Below, in pieces: positions 6,850-15,184 of a stretch of DNA of 17,271 nucleotides. Source of the stretch: an uncultured Verrucomicrobiales bacterium (GTDB taxonomy: Bacteria > Verrucomicrobiota > Verrucomicrobiae > Limisphaerales > CANJSG01); assembly GCA_946480965.1 (NCBI GenBank), contig CAMLMI010000061.1, positions 1 through 17,271 of the forward strand, in the 5' to 3' direction. A program made the position numbers and the translations under genes. Position 1 is the stretch's first letter. Every line of letters starts with the position of its first letter. Below the pieces are notes generated by a model. The model was not told where the DNA came from. It ran no database searches and saw only the letters and a list, made by a program, of their open reading frames with translations.

Positions 6850-7733
6850 AGGTCTTGGTAGCGGATGAGCCGGATACCGGCCGTGTCGATCGCCCGACGG
6901 ACGCGCGGGCTGACGAGCGCGGCGGTTTCGTGGCGAAAGTCGGTTTCGGACGGATGCGCGTAAAGCTCGGAGTCACCGGACGGAAGCTCAGCCAACAGGC
7001 GCAGCACGAAGTCCTCGTGGACACGGCCGTTCTGGAGCAGGCCGAAAACGTGGTCGGTCGAACGGATGCCCGAACGCCGGAGCTTCGGCCGGGCCCAGGA
7101 GCTCAACAGGTGGAAGATGAAGGCGTGTGAAACGCGGTAGGGCCATTCGCCGCCGGCCCAGCGGGCATTGAGCCACAATGGATCGCAGGTCAGCCGCAGA
7201 TGGCGGATGCGCCAGCGTTCGGCGTGGCGCAGGAGCACGCGGAGGACGGTCGGGTGGAGGTGGAAGTTGAGGTGGCCGTTGACGTGGTCCAGCGGCAGGC
7301 CCGTGGCACAGAAGCGCTCAAACTGGGAAGCCAGCTCGCGCTCGATGCACGGTTCGAGGGAACGGTCGAAGAAGAGGCGGAGGCCGGCCAGGACGGGGGA
7401 ATTTGGAAAACGCTGAACGCTGAACGCTGAACGTCGAACATCGAAGGAAGCCCCTCTTCGGAGTTCAGAGTTCGGCGTTGAATGTTCGGCGTTTGCTACC
7501 GTCCTTCCACCGACCAGCACTATGTGAAGCCCCACGCCGAGTTTCGGATTCTCCCGCGCGATCCGGACCGCTTCGTCGGCGAACGGTTCGTTCACCATCA
7601 GGCTGGCGGAGGTGAGGATGCCTTCGCGATGGGCGCGGAGAACGGCGGCGTTGATCCCGGGAGAGCGGCCGAAGTCGTCGGCGTTGACGATGAGCCGACG
7701 GACGGCAGACGGACTCGGCTCAGGCCGGCCCAT
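6846..7733 (-). CDS. hpnK: HpnK-like hopanoid-associated YdjC/ChbG-family deacetylase
   Basis: This 295-residue protein begins the YdjC fold with RRLIVNADDFGRSPGINAA (Asp19/Asp20 as likely catalytic and metal residues). GILTSASLMVNEP, GVGLHIVLVGGRTV (metal-ligand His70) and VNGHLNFHLHPTVL (His pair about 158-160) follow. These match the HpnK subfamily better than ChbG. HpnK removes the acetyl group from N-acetylglucosaminyl bacteriohopanetetrol during composite hopanoid synthesis, between HpnI and HpnJ. Neither HpnI nor HpnJ is in this window. The start overlaps hpnD by 14 bp, and the stop overlaps the GTG of the transporter gene. Oddity: residues about 80-109, in the loop after GGRTV, are encoded by an imperfect palindrome of repeated CGCTGAA heptamers (7408-7494). 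They give a sequence (SFDVRRSAFSVQRF) foreign to the family, but the frame stays open and all recognisable active-site motifs remain, so the enzyme may still work. Its activity on a hopanoid is inferred from family and neighbour. Confidence 0.85.
   Translation of the reverse strand: MGRPEPSPSAVRRLIVNADDFGRSPGINAAVLRAHREGILTSASLMVNEPFADEAVRIARENPKLGVGLHIVLVGGRTVANAEHSTPNSELRRGASFDVRRSAFSVQRFPNSPVLAGLRLFFDRSLEPCIERELASQFERFCATGLPLDHVNGHLNFHLHPTVLRVLLRHAERWRIRHLRLTCDPLWLNARWAGGEWPYRVSHAFIFHLLSSWARPKLRRSGIRSTDHVFGLLQNGRVHEDFVLRLLAELPSGDSELYAHPSETDFRHETAALVSPRVRRAIDTAGIRLIRYQDL
7408..7494. repeat. Imperfect palindromic, heptamer-phased repeat element inside hpnK
   Basis: On the + strand the left arm is AAACGCTGAACGCTGAACG continuing with further GAAC steps to about 7439. 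It consists of CGCTGAA heptamers degenerating to CGTCGAA and CATCGAA. The right arm (about 7462-7494, ending GGCGTTGAATGTTCGGCGTTT) is its inverted complement, with about 24 of 32 positions pairing. CGAAG/CTTCG continue the stem at the tip around 7442-7460. The element is about 87 bp, a multiple of three, and lies fully inside hpnK. Peptides of the SAFSVQRF kind recur, in my experience, in small ORFs of Verrucomicrobiota and relatives, which suggests a dispersed REP/MITE-like repeat. No second copy is visible in this window. Confidence 0.7.
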
Positions 7734-8589
7734 AGTTCGGGGTCAACGCACCGGAGGAGAGGCGGAACCAGGTGCGGAGGATGAGCGCGATCTTCTGGAG
7801 CTTGGTCAGCTTGGTCAGCGTGGGGCCAAAGACGTTGAACTGGCGCTGCTCCAGCTTGGCCAGGAGCCGCCAATAGACGGAACCCATCAGCTCGGCCGCG
7901 ATCATGTTGCGACGGTCAGCGGCAGGCAGGAGCTCGCGCGCCTTGGCGTAGTGGAACCGCGCACGCTGGCCGACGCTGAAGGCGAGTTCACGGAATTCCG
8001 GCGTGTAGTTCCCGCGCAGGATGTCCTGCTCGGAGACCTTGAACCGGCGGAGTTCTTCCAGGGGGAGATAGATGCGGCCGCGTTCGGCATCGACCTTCAC
8101 GTCGCGCAGGATGTTCGTCAGCTGGAGGGCCTGGCCAAGGTGCACGGCGTAGTCGCGGCACTTGGGATCGGTGTAGCCGAAGATCTCGATGCTCAGCAGC
8201 CCGACGACGGAGGCGACGCGGTAGCAGTATTGCTCCAAGCCCGCGTAGTCCTCGTAGCGGACGGTGTCGAGGTCGGTCTCGCAGCCGACGATCAATTCGT
8301 CGAACAGGGCGAAGGGCAGGCGGCATTGCCGGATGAACGGCTGCAGCTCCTGGTTGACGACCATCCGGGGCTTTTCACCCGCACAGGCGCGGCGAATGTC
8401 GTCGCGCCATTCCTGGAGTCCACGGCGGCGTTCCTCCACGGGGCGGGATTCCTCGTCGGCCACGTCGTCCACCTCGCGGCAGAAGGCGTAGAGCGCGGCC
8501 ATGCCCTCGCGTTTGGCCTTGGGCAGGAGGATGAAGGCCAACGCGAGGTTGGACGAGCTCTTGCGGGTGATGGCCTCCGACTGCTGCAT
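7720..8589 (-). CDS. hpnD: Presqualene diphosphate synthase HpnD (squalene/phytoene synthase family)
   Basis: This 289-residue all-alpha prenyl-condensing enzyme has both Asp-rich motifs of the squalene/phytoene synthase family: REVDDVADEE (Asp41, Asp42, Asp45) and QLTNILRDVKVDAERGRIYL (Asn159, Asp163, Asp167). YCYRVASVVGLLSIEIFGY and the C-terminal KLQKIALILRTW block fit HpnD rather than HpnC or CrtB. HpnD joins two farnesyl diphosphates to presqualene diphosphate. HpnC and HpnE then convert it to squalene, which squalene-hopene cyclase turns into hopanoids; none of those three genes is in this window. The start is the ATG at 8587-8589, 3 bp after the upstream small membrane protein gene, and the stop overlaps the hpnK start by 14 bp. 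Phytoene synthase is the alternative, but the adjacent hpnK argues for hopanoids. Length is normal. Confidence 0.88.
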   Translation of the reverse strand: MQQSEAITRKSSSNLALAFILLPKAKREGMAALYAFCREVDDVADEESRPVEERRRGLQEWRDDIRRACAGEKPRMVVNQELQPFIRQCRLPFALFDELIVGCETDLDTVRYEDYAGLEQYCYRVASVVGLLSIEIFGYTDPKCRDYAVHLGQALQLTNILRDVKVDAERGRIYLPLEELRRFKVSEQDILRGNYTPEFRELAFSVGQRARFHYAKARELLPAADRRNMIAAELMGSVYWRLLAKLEQRQFNVFGPTLTKLTKLQKIALILRTWFRLSSGALTPNYGPA

Positions 8590-8592
8590 CGA

Positions 8593-9002
8593 TCAGAGGT
8601 CCGGGTTCTGCCCCGGTTCGCGCAAGGGCGGCAATCCGCCGGTCTCGGCCAACGTCGGGTTGCGGACGCGCTCCACGCCGGACGATCCCGAGCTGGAGCG
8701 CTTGCGGCGGCGGTGGCGGCGGTGGCGGTGCTCGGTGGCCTCGCCGGTCTCGGGATCGACCCGGGCGACGCCCTCCTCGCCATCCTGATACTTGGGGTAG
8801 GTGGCGCGCTTCTTCGTCGGCTTGCGGTAGAACATCCGCGCGACGACCGCGATGATGATGGCGAGGACGAGGAGGATGCCGATGACGATGCCGGCCTCTT
8901 TCAGGCCGCTGTTCATCATGTTGTCCCACCAGCCGCCCGTGATGGGGGCCGAGGAGCTGCGCCCGGAGGAGCCGAGCTGGGCGAGAAAACCTACCGTTGC
9001 AT

Positions 9003-9006
<4 letters not shown>
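8593..9006 (-). CDS. Small single-pass membrane protein with basic, His/Arg-rich tail, unknown function
   Basis: I do not recognise this 137-residue protein. The start is the ATG at 9004-9006, which overlaps the stop of the response-regulator gene (ATGA). The frame extends upstream to 9147, but that part is a shadow of the regulator. A Ser/Gly-rich N-terminus (about 1-35) precedes one membrane helix (AGIVIGILLVLAIIIAVVAR) and MFYRKPTKKR, a positive-inside flank. The rest looks disordered: an acidic DGEEGVARVDPETGEATE stretch, then HRHRRHRRRKRSSS and a Pro-rich end. The topology suggests N-terminus outside and a long basic cytoplasmic tail that might bind nucleic acid, lipid headgroups or a protein partner. 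It sits between the regulator gene and hpnD (3 bp gap). No Cys or catalytic motif is present. Confidence 0.75.
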
Positions 9007-10433
<1,427 letters not shown>

Positions 10434-11827
10434 CGGTGTGCAGCAGGGTTTTTGAGGGAAACACCAGGACGAAGCGAGCCCCTTGTCCCGGCCGGGATTC
10501 CAGGCGGACGGTGCCGCCGTAGAGCTCGGCGTTGTGTCGGACGATGGCCAAACCCAGCCCGGACCCGGTGGACTTGGTGGAGAAACCGCTCTCGAAGATC
10601 CGCTCCCGGCGCTCCGGCGGAATGCCCGGGCCGTCGTCCTCCACGACGACCTTCACCGAGTCGTCCTCGCCCCGCTCGGCTTCCACCGTCACGTTGCCGG
10701 CCGAGCCCAGGGCCTCGCGGGCGTTTTGCAGCAGGTTCACGAAGATCTCCCACAGATGGACGCGCTGCATGAGCAGCGCCGGCAGATCGGCCGCGAAGAC
10801 GCGGCGCACGCCGATGCCGAAGCCGGCCGCCGGCGGAAAGACCTCCTGGATCGCGCGGTTCAGCTCCTCGACCACTTTCAGCCGCTCCACCTTGCCGTCC
10901 GCCAGCTTCGCGTAGCCCATCAGCTCCGTCAGGATGCGGTCCGAACGCGCCACCTCCTCGCGGATGATCTCCAGTTGGGAGCGGGCCGGTTCGTCACGGA
11001 CGGTTTTCTGGAGCACGAAGGCGGCGTTGGTGATGATCGCGAGCGGGTTCCTCAGGCGATGGGCGATCTCCGCCGAGAGCCGGCCGGCGGTGTGGAGCTG
11101 CTCGTTGCGCACGAACATCTCCGCCGCCTCGGCCCGTTCCTCCCGTCGTTTCCGGATCAGGATCTGGGATCCGTGGGCGCAGGCCGTGGTCAGGGCCAGG
11201 ACCACGAGACGAATCAGAAACGGCTCGGTCTTGCCATCCGGGTAACTCGCCTCGAAGGCGCGGCGGATGTCGGGATCGAAGGTCTCGAACTCCTCCGTCA
11301 GGATGCCGACATCGATGCCTCCGGCGATCAGATAGAGCCCGCAGACGCAGATGTTCAGGGCCACCCCCGGGGTCGTGTGAGGCAGGCTGATCGCGTGCCG
11401 CACGATCAGGACGAGAAGCATCCAGAAAAGGGTGCTGTCGAACCCGCCCGTCAGCAGGGTCAGCGCACAGATCAGCAGCGTGTCGAAGAAGCCGCCCAGG
11501 AACACCATCCACTCCAGGGCCGCCGACGGCATCCGCCGCACCCCGAACATGATCGCCGCCAGCACCGCCTGCACGCCCACATAGACCAGCAGCAGATTCT
11601 GGAGCGATTCGACGACGACCTCGCGTGTGAAGCTGGCCTCGTCGAACCAGACCCGGCGGAAGAACACCGAGTAGAGCATCACGGCCGCGCCCAGCCGCAC
11701 GGGGAAGACGATGTCGCGCTCGATCCTCCGCGCCCGCACGGCCCACTGGCCCATCGGCCCGCCGAACGCGCGCAGCAGCCCCTCGATCCCGTCTTTGAGC
11801 CGCTGTTTCACCGGGCCGACCATAACG

Positions 11828-12376
11828 CTAGCCCAGCAGCGATTCCGCCCGCTTCGCGATCCCCTCCACCGGCCAGAGCCGGCCGATGCCCTCGTAGCCG
11901 CAGGACAACATCCCTTCCTCCGGCCCGATGAACTCCACGCCGCGCGCCTTGAGCGTCGCCGCATTCGCCTGCGTGGCCGGGTGCAGCCACATCTTCCCGT
12001 TCATCGCCGGAGCCAGCAGCACCTTCGCCTGCGGCCGGAGGGCCAGCGCGATGCAGCTCAAGGCATCGTCGGCCAACCCATGCGCCAGCTTCGCCATCGC
12101 GTTGGCCGTGGCGGGTGCGACCAGCAGCAGGTCCGCCTCGTCGGCCACGCGGATGTGCGACGGTTTCCAGCCTTCATCCTCGTCGTAAAGATCCGTGATC
12201 ACCGGGCGGCGCGAGAGTGTCTTGAAGGCCAGCGGCGTGATGAAGCGCTGCGCGTCCGCCGTCATCACCACCGTCACGGCGAAGCCCGCCTTGGCCAACA
12301 GGCTCGTCAGGTCGGCGGCCTTGTAGGCGGCGATGGAGCCGGTGACTCCGAGGACGACGTTCTTGGGCGCGCTCAT
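11828..12376 (-). CDS. coaC: Phosphopantothenoylcysteine decarboxylase (CoaC), stand-alone
   Basis: This 182-residue FMN-dependent flavoprotein of the HFCD family decarboxylates 4'-phosphopantothenoylcysteine to 4'-phosphopantetheine in CoA synthesis. VVLGVTGSIAAYKAADL is the nucleotide-binding start, SHIRVADEAD holds the active-site His74, PATANA (88-93) matches the PASANT motif, LAPAMNGKMW (121-130) binds substrate, and MLSCGYEGIGR holds the catalytic Cys159. Most bacteria make a CoaBC fusion of about 400 residues. This protein ends right after the CoaC domain, and the next gene is a kinase, so CoaB must be encoded elsewhere. It lies 13 bp after gmk. In many bacteria the order is gmk, rpoZ, coaBC; here rpoZ is missing. 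The TAG stop is followed four bases later by the kinase ATG. Confidence 0.93.
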   Translation of the reverse strand: MSAPKNVVLGVTGSIAAYKAADLTSLLAKAGFAVTVVMTADAQRFITPLAFKTLSRRPVITDLYDEDEGWKPSHIRVADEADLLLVAPATANAMAKLAHGLADDALSCIALALRPQAKVLLAPAMNGKMWLHPATQANAATLKARGVEFIGPEEGMLSCGYEGIGRLWPVEGIAKRAESLLG

Positions 12377-12389
12377 GGAAAACGGAGGT

Positions 12390-13016
12390 TCAATCGAAGC
12401 TCGGCGGGGTGGCCCGGGCCTGCTTCATCCGCTCGGCGGCGAGGATGGCCCGGGCGCGGCGCACGTCCTCCTCGATGCTCGTGCTGATGAGGAGGTAGTC
12501 GAAGTGCTTCCATTGGGCCAATTCCTGCCGGGCCACGCTGAGCCGCTTCTGGATGACCGGCGGAGCGTCGGTGCCGCGCTTCTTCAAGCGGCGCTCCAGC
12601 TCGCTCATGGAGACGGGCGTGAGAAAGATGCAGACCAACGCGCGGCGCAGCTCCTCGTCCTCCTCCGCCTTGGCTTGGATGGCGGCCGCGCCCTGCACGT
12701 CGATGTTCAGCAGCACGTCGCGGCCGGAACGGAGCTTCGTCACCACCTCGCTCTTCAATGTGCCGTAGCTGTTCCCATAGACGGTGGCGTGTTCCAGGAA
12801 GTTGCCCGCCTGCACGCGCTTCAGGAAATCGCCGGCTTCGAGGAAATGGTAGTCCACCCCGTCCTTCTCGCCCGGCCGCGCCGCTCGGGTGGTGCAGGTG
12901 ACCACGCGGGTCATGTTCGTCTCGGTCGCGATGAGCTGCTGGCAGAGGGTGGTCTTGCCGCCGCCGGACGGGGCGGAGACGACGATCAGCAGCGCGTTGG
13001 ATTTGGGGTTGTCCAT
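12390..13016 (-). CDS. gmk: Guanylate kinase
   Basis: This 208-residue cytoplasmic enzyme phosphorylates GMP to GDP with ATP and is normally essential. The P-loop is SAPSGGGKTTL (Gly18 to Thr22, Lys21). The GMP-binding region CTTRAARPGEKDGVDYHF carries Arg44, Arg47, Glu50 and Tyr56 in the usual spacing. HATVYGNSYGT (from about residue 75) and NIDVQGAAAI (from about 104) match the rest of the GMP site. RRLKKRGTDAPPVIQKRL is the lid/Arg region. Length is typical. A GGAG sequence seven bases before the ATG, inside the last codons of yicC, is one of the few plausible Shine-Dalgarno sites in the window. The yicC-gmk pair, four bases apart, is conserved widely in bacteria. Confidence 0.96.
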   Translation of the reverse strand: MDNPKSNALLIVVSAPSGGGKTTLCQQLIATETNMTRVVTCTTRAARPGEKDGVDYHFLEAGDFLKRVQAGNFLEHATVYGNSYGTLKSEVVTKLRSGRDVLLNIDVQGAAAIQAKAEEDEELRRALVCIFLTPVSMSELERRLKKRGTDAPPVIQKRLSVARQELAQWKHFDYLLISTSIEEDVRRARAILAAERMKQARATPPSFD

Positions 13017-13020
13017 GCGG

Positions 13021-13896
13021 TCACTCCACGTTCTGGGCCTGTTCGCGGAACTTCTCCAGCTCGGTCTTCAACACCACCACCTCGCGGGAAATGACCGCGT
13101 CGTTCGCCTTGGAGCCGATGGTGTTGATCTCGCGGTTCATCTCCTGCGAGAGGAAATCCAGCGTGCGCCCCACGGCGTCCTTGGACTTCGCGATGGTCTC
13201 GAACTGCGCGAAATGGCTCTTCAACCGCGCCAGCTCCTCGCTGATGTCCGAACGGTCGGAATAATAGACGATCTCCTTCAGCAATCGTTCGTCGTCCTCC
13301 GGCGGCAACGGCAGCCCGGCCGACGCGACGCGTTCCCGCAGCTGTTCGCGGAAGCGCCGCATCACCTCCGGGGCCTGGGCTTCGACCTTGGCCACGGATT
13401 CGGTCAGCACGGCGATCCGTGCCCGCAGATCCGCCGCCAAGTGGTCCCCTTCGCGTTCGCGCATCGCGACCAGATCCTTGAGCGCGGCCACCAGCGCCTT
13501 CTGCAACACCGGCCAAACCGCCTCAACGTCCTGCACCGGCGTGGCGACCTCGACGACGCCCGGCACGCGCAGGACGTGTTCGAGGGAAACGGGCCCGAGG
13601 TTCAACGCATGGGCCAGCGGTTCGAGCTGGGAGACGAGCGAACGGGCAAGCTCGGCGTTGATCCGCGCCGGAGGCGTCGAGCCGGAACCGGCCTCCAGGA
13701 CGACCTTGCAGCTCACGCGGCCGCGCGAAACGACGCGATTGATCTCCTCACGGACCCGGGATTCGAGCGCGTCGAGTTCTCGCGGCAGACCGAGGGCGAT
13801 CTCCGACTGCTTGCGGTTCACGGAGCTGGTTTCGACGGTGATCTTGAGTCCCTCGTGGGACGCTTCACCCCGTCCGTAGCCGGTCATCGACTTCAT
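13021..13896 (-). CDS. yicC: YicC family endoribonuclease
   Basis: This 291-residue protein has the YicC N-terminal signature MKSMTGYGRGE. It also has the strongly conserved C-terminal block: SDISEELARLKSHFAQFE, then GRTLDFLSQEMNREINTIGS and EKFREQAQNVE. YicC has been described as an endoribonuclease acting on small and structured RNAs, and it is usually encoded next to gmk, as here. The N-terminal ETSSVNRKQSEIALGLPREL departs from the more common RSVNHRYLE pattern but keeps SVN and LPREL. It is the first gene of the nine-gene - strand run, so its promoter probably lies in the 104 bp before it (13897-14000), which it shares with the divergent CoA-binding gene. No clear -35/-10 pair or ribosome binding site is visible there. 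Confidence 0.93.
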   Translation of the reverse strand: MKSMTGYGRGEASHEGLKITVETSSVNRKQSEIALGLPRELDALESRVREEINRVVSRGRVSCKVVLEAGSGSTPPARINAELARSLVSQLEPLAHALNLGPVSLEHVLRVPGVVEVATPVQDVEAVWPVLQKALVAALKDLVAMREREGDHLAADLRARIAVLTESVAKVEAQAPEVMRRFREQLRERVASAGLPLPPEDDERLLKEIVYYSDRSDISEELARLKSHFAQFETIAKSKDAVGRTLDFLSQEMNREINTIGSKANDAVISREVVVLKTELEKFREQAQNVE

Positions 13897-14000
13897 TGAG
13901 CGCTTGAATATGGAGAGGGGGGCGGGGCAGCGGAAGCCATTTCCCGGAACGGGCCGGCCGGACGATTGCGGAACGGCCCGGTTGGGCCAAGCTGCCCTCC
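13897..14000. promoter_or_regulatory. Divergent intergenic region, presumed promoter region for yicC operon and CoA-binding gene
   Basis: This 104-bp gap between divergent starts is the only place from which both transcription units could be driven locally. It is very GC-rich, with a CCGGCCGGCC-like stretch. An AT-richer CCATATTCAAG lies just before yicC on the - strand and might be a -10 element, but I see no matching -35. The role is inferred from layout alone. Confidence 0.35.
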
Positions 14001-14369
14001 ATGAAGACCGTTGCCGTTGTCGGCGCCTCGAATGACCGGGCCAAATTTTCCAACAAAGCCGTGCGGGCCTACGTGCAGCAGGGCTACCGCGTGTTCCCGG
14101 TGAACCCGAAGGAAGCCGCCATCGAAGGGTTGCCCGCGTTCAAATCGGTGCTGGACCTGCCGGAGCGCCCGGCGCTGGTCAGCGTCTATCTGCCGCCGCC
14201 GCTCGTGTTGAAGGTGCTGCCGGACATCGCCGCGAAGGGTTGCGACGAGCTCTGGCTGAATCCCGGCACGGAATCCGACGAAGTCCTCGCCGAAGCCGAA
14301 CGTCTCGGCCTGAACGTCATCCAGGCGTGCAGCATCGTGGCCGTGGGGCTTTCCCCGTCCCGGCTGTAG
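14001..14369 (+). CDS. CoA-binding domain protein (small Rossmann fold)
   Basis: This 122-residue protein consists of one CoA-binding/Rossmann domain of the YccU type, related to the N-terminal part of succinyl-CoA ligase alpha. VAVVGASNDRAKFSN is the nucleotide-binding loop, and RVFPVNPKEAAIEGLPAFKS, LVSVYLPPP and DELWLNPGTESDEV are the family blocks. Such proteins bind CoA or a related nucleotide in the cytoplasm; their physiological job is not settled. The gene stands alone on the + strand, divergent from yicC, and its stop lies inside a perfect hairpin. The family often ends with a Cys near QACSIVA-type sequence, and Cys is present here. No Shine-Dalgarno sequence precedes the ATG. Confidence 0.88.
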   Translation: MKTVAVVGASNDRAKFSNKAVRAYVQQGYRVFPVNPKEAAIEGLPAFKSVLDLPERPALVSVYLPPPLVLKVLPDIAAKGCDELWLNPGTESDEVLAEAERLGLNVIQACSIVAVGLSPSRL

Positions 14370-14380
14370 CAGCCGGGACG
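14356..14380. terminator. Perfect 10-bp hairpin overlapping the stop codon of the CoA-binding gene
   Basis: CGTCCCGGCT (14356-14365) pairs perfectly with AGCCGGGACG (14371-14380) around the loop GTAGC, which contains the TAG stop. It lies between convergent genes, where a bidirectional terminator is expected. The only T run on the + side is a weak TT and then TTTTCC about ten bases on, so efficiency is uncertain. Confidence 0.55.
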
Positions 14381-14381
14381 T

Positions 14382-14741
14382 TCAGCCGCATTTTCCGTAG
14401 GGACAGTGGCGGCAGCCGTTGTCGCAACAGTGGCCGCGGCGGACGTGGTAGGCGGCGGTGAAGACGAGCGAGCCGGAGGCGGTGACGTAGTAGTCGCGGC
14501 CCGGCACGGCCGAATCGGCGGGATCGCCGGCGGCGGCTTCCAGGCAGGTCTGGCAGAGGCAGGCGGAGGGACCGAAGTTGCGATGGAGACGCTCCAGCTT
14601 TTCGGCGTCGATCTTCACGCCGAGGCACCAGCAATCGGAGGTCTCCGGGCCCGCAGGATCGAACCCGCATCGGTTCGGCTCGCCGCAGGCCGGACACAGG
14701 GCCTGGGGGGCAGGAAGATTTCCAAGAACGGAGAGAATCAT
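14382..14741 (-). CDS. Cys-rich small protein, CWC domain fused to DUF5522-like domain
   Basis: I chose the ATG at 14739-14741, giving 119 residues. The frame stays open far upstream, but that extension has no family features. The N-terminal half has CPACG (16-20), Cys25 and the CWC triplet (37-39), followed by CLCQTC (61-66), as in the Cys-rich CWC family. The C-terminal part reads DYYVTASGSLVFTAAYHVRR and then GHCCDNGCRHCPYGKC, which matches the DUF5522 signature (YY, VFTAAYH, RG-CC-GCRHCPY). In total 13 Cys residues suggest zinc or iron-sulfur binding. Both domains are usually encoded as separate very small proteins of unknown function, so the fusion links them. It has no signal peptide. 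The stop is immediately beside the hairpin at 14356-14380. Confidence 0.85.
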   Translation of the reverse strand: MILSVLGNLPAPQALCPACGEPNRCGFDPAGPETSDCWCLGVKIDAEKLERLHRNFGPSACLCQTCLEAAAGDPADSAVPGRDYYVTASGSLVFTAAYHVRRGHCCDNGCRHCPYGKCG

Positions 14742-14915
14742 TCGCGAACCGGTTGCGCCTAAGGAATCAGGTTTGCCCCCGCGATGGCAACCCCGCTCGC
14801 CGCGATTCCCGCGTTCAAGCCCATCGCCCGCTGGCCGATGAATGGAGAGGACCGGCGGCGGATGCATCCCGGGGCCCGACACCAGCCACGCCAGCGCGGC
14901 CCGTTTCCCCCTGTC

Positions 14916-14942
14916 GCCCGGCATCACGCACAGATGCCGGGC
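14916..14942. other. Perfect 10-bp inverted repeat with 7-base loop
   Basis: GCCCGGCATC (14916-14925) is the exact complement of GATGCCGGGC (14933-14942), with loop ACGCACA. It sits in a gene-free region upstream of the Cys-rich gene and downstream of the prepilin-like gene (both - strand). There is no T tract on either side, so it may be an operator, an RNA structure or a 5' leader element rather than a terminator. Confidence 0.5.
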
Positions 14943-14979
14943 CGCAATCCATTCCGCCGGTCCAAATTTCAACTCCGCG

Positions 14980-15007
14980 AAAAAAACGCACGATGCAGGC
15001 TCCGTGC
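14980..15007 (-). terminator. Candidate intrinsic terminator of the prepilin-like operon
   Basis: Read on the - strand, GCACG (15007-15003) can pair with CGTGC (14992-14988), then one G, then seven consecutive T (14986-14980). The stem is only 5 bp with a 10-base loop, so it is weak, but the T tract is the best on this strand in the gap and lies about 180 bp beyond the prepilin-like stop. Confidence 0.35.
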
Positions 15008-15184
15008 CGCGCTCGGCTGCGAACGGACCGGGGTGCCTGCCGCGGTCCACGGGCTTCTGTTGATGAGAATTGGATCGCTCCGTCGCGTCGCCCAGGCCCT
15101 TTCGATCATCCCGCGTTTCCCGCCGCCCACGACGGCGTTCAGCAAGCACGAGCCCGCGCCACCGTGCAAGCGCCGAGGCGGCGC

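Larger units (their letters stand above)
14742..15184. other. Intergenic region of about 440 bp with hairpins but no convincing gene
   Basis: Several frames are open here because of the GC content, but none shows family motifs, membrane segments or a sensible start. The region holds a perfect 10-bp hairpin (14916-14942) and a short stem followed on the - strand by seven T (14980-15007). It probably contains the end of the prepilin-like transcript and the promoter of the Cys-rich gene. A decayed gene cannot be excluded. Confidence 0.5.

Noticed and set aside
7400..7500. hpnK as a pseudogene broken by the repeat
   Set aside because: The frame is continuous across the element and all recognisable metal-binding and HpnK motifs remain on both sides, so it is called intact with an insertion.
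14742..15184. A gene in the gap (frames on both strands are open)
   Set aside because: No family motif, no plausible start, and a residue composition like that of the shadow frames elsewhere.
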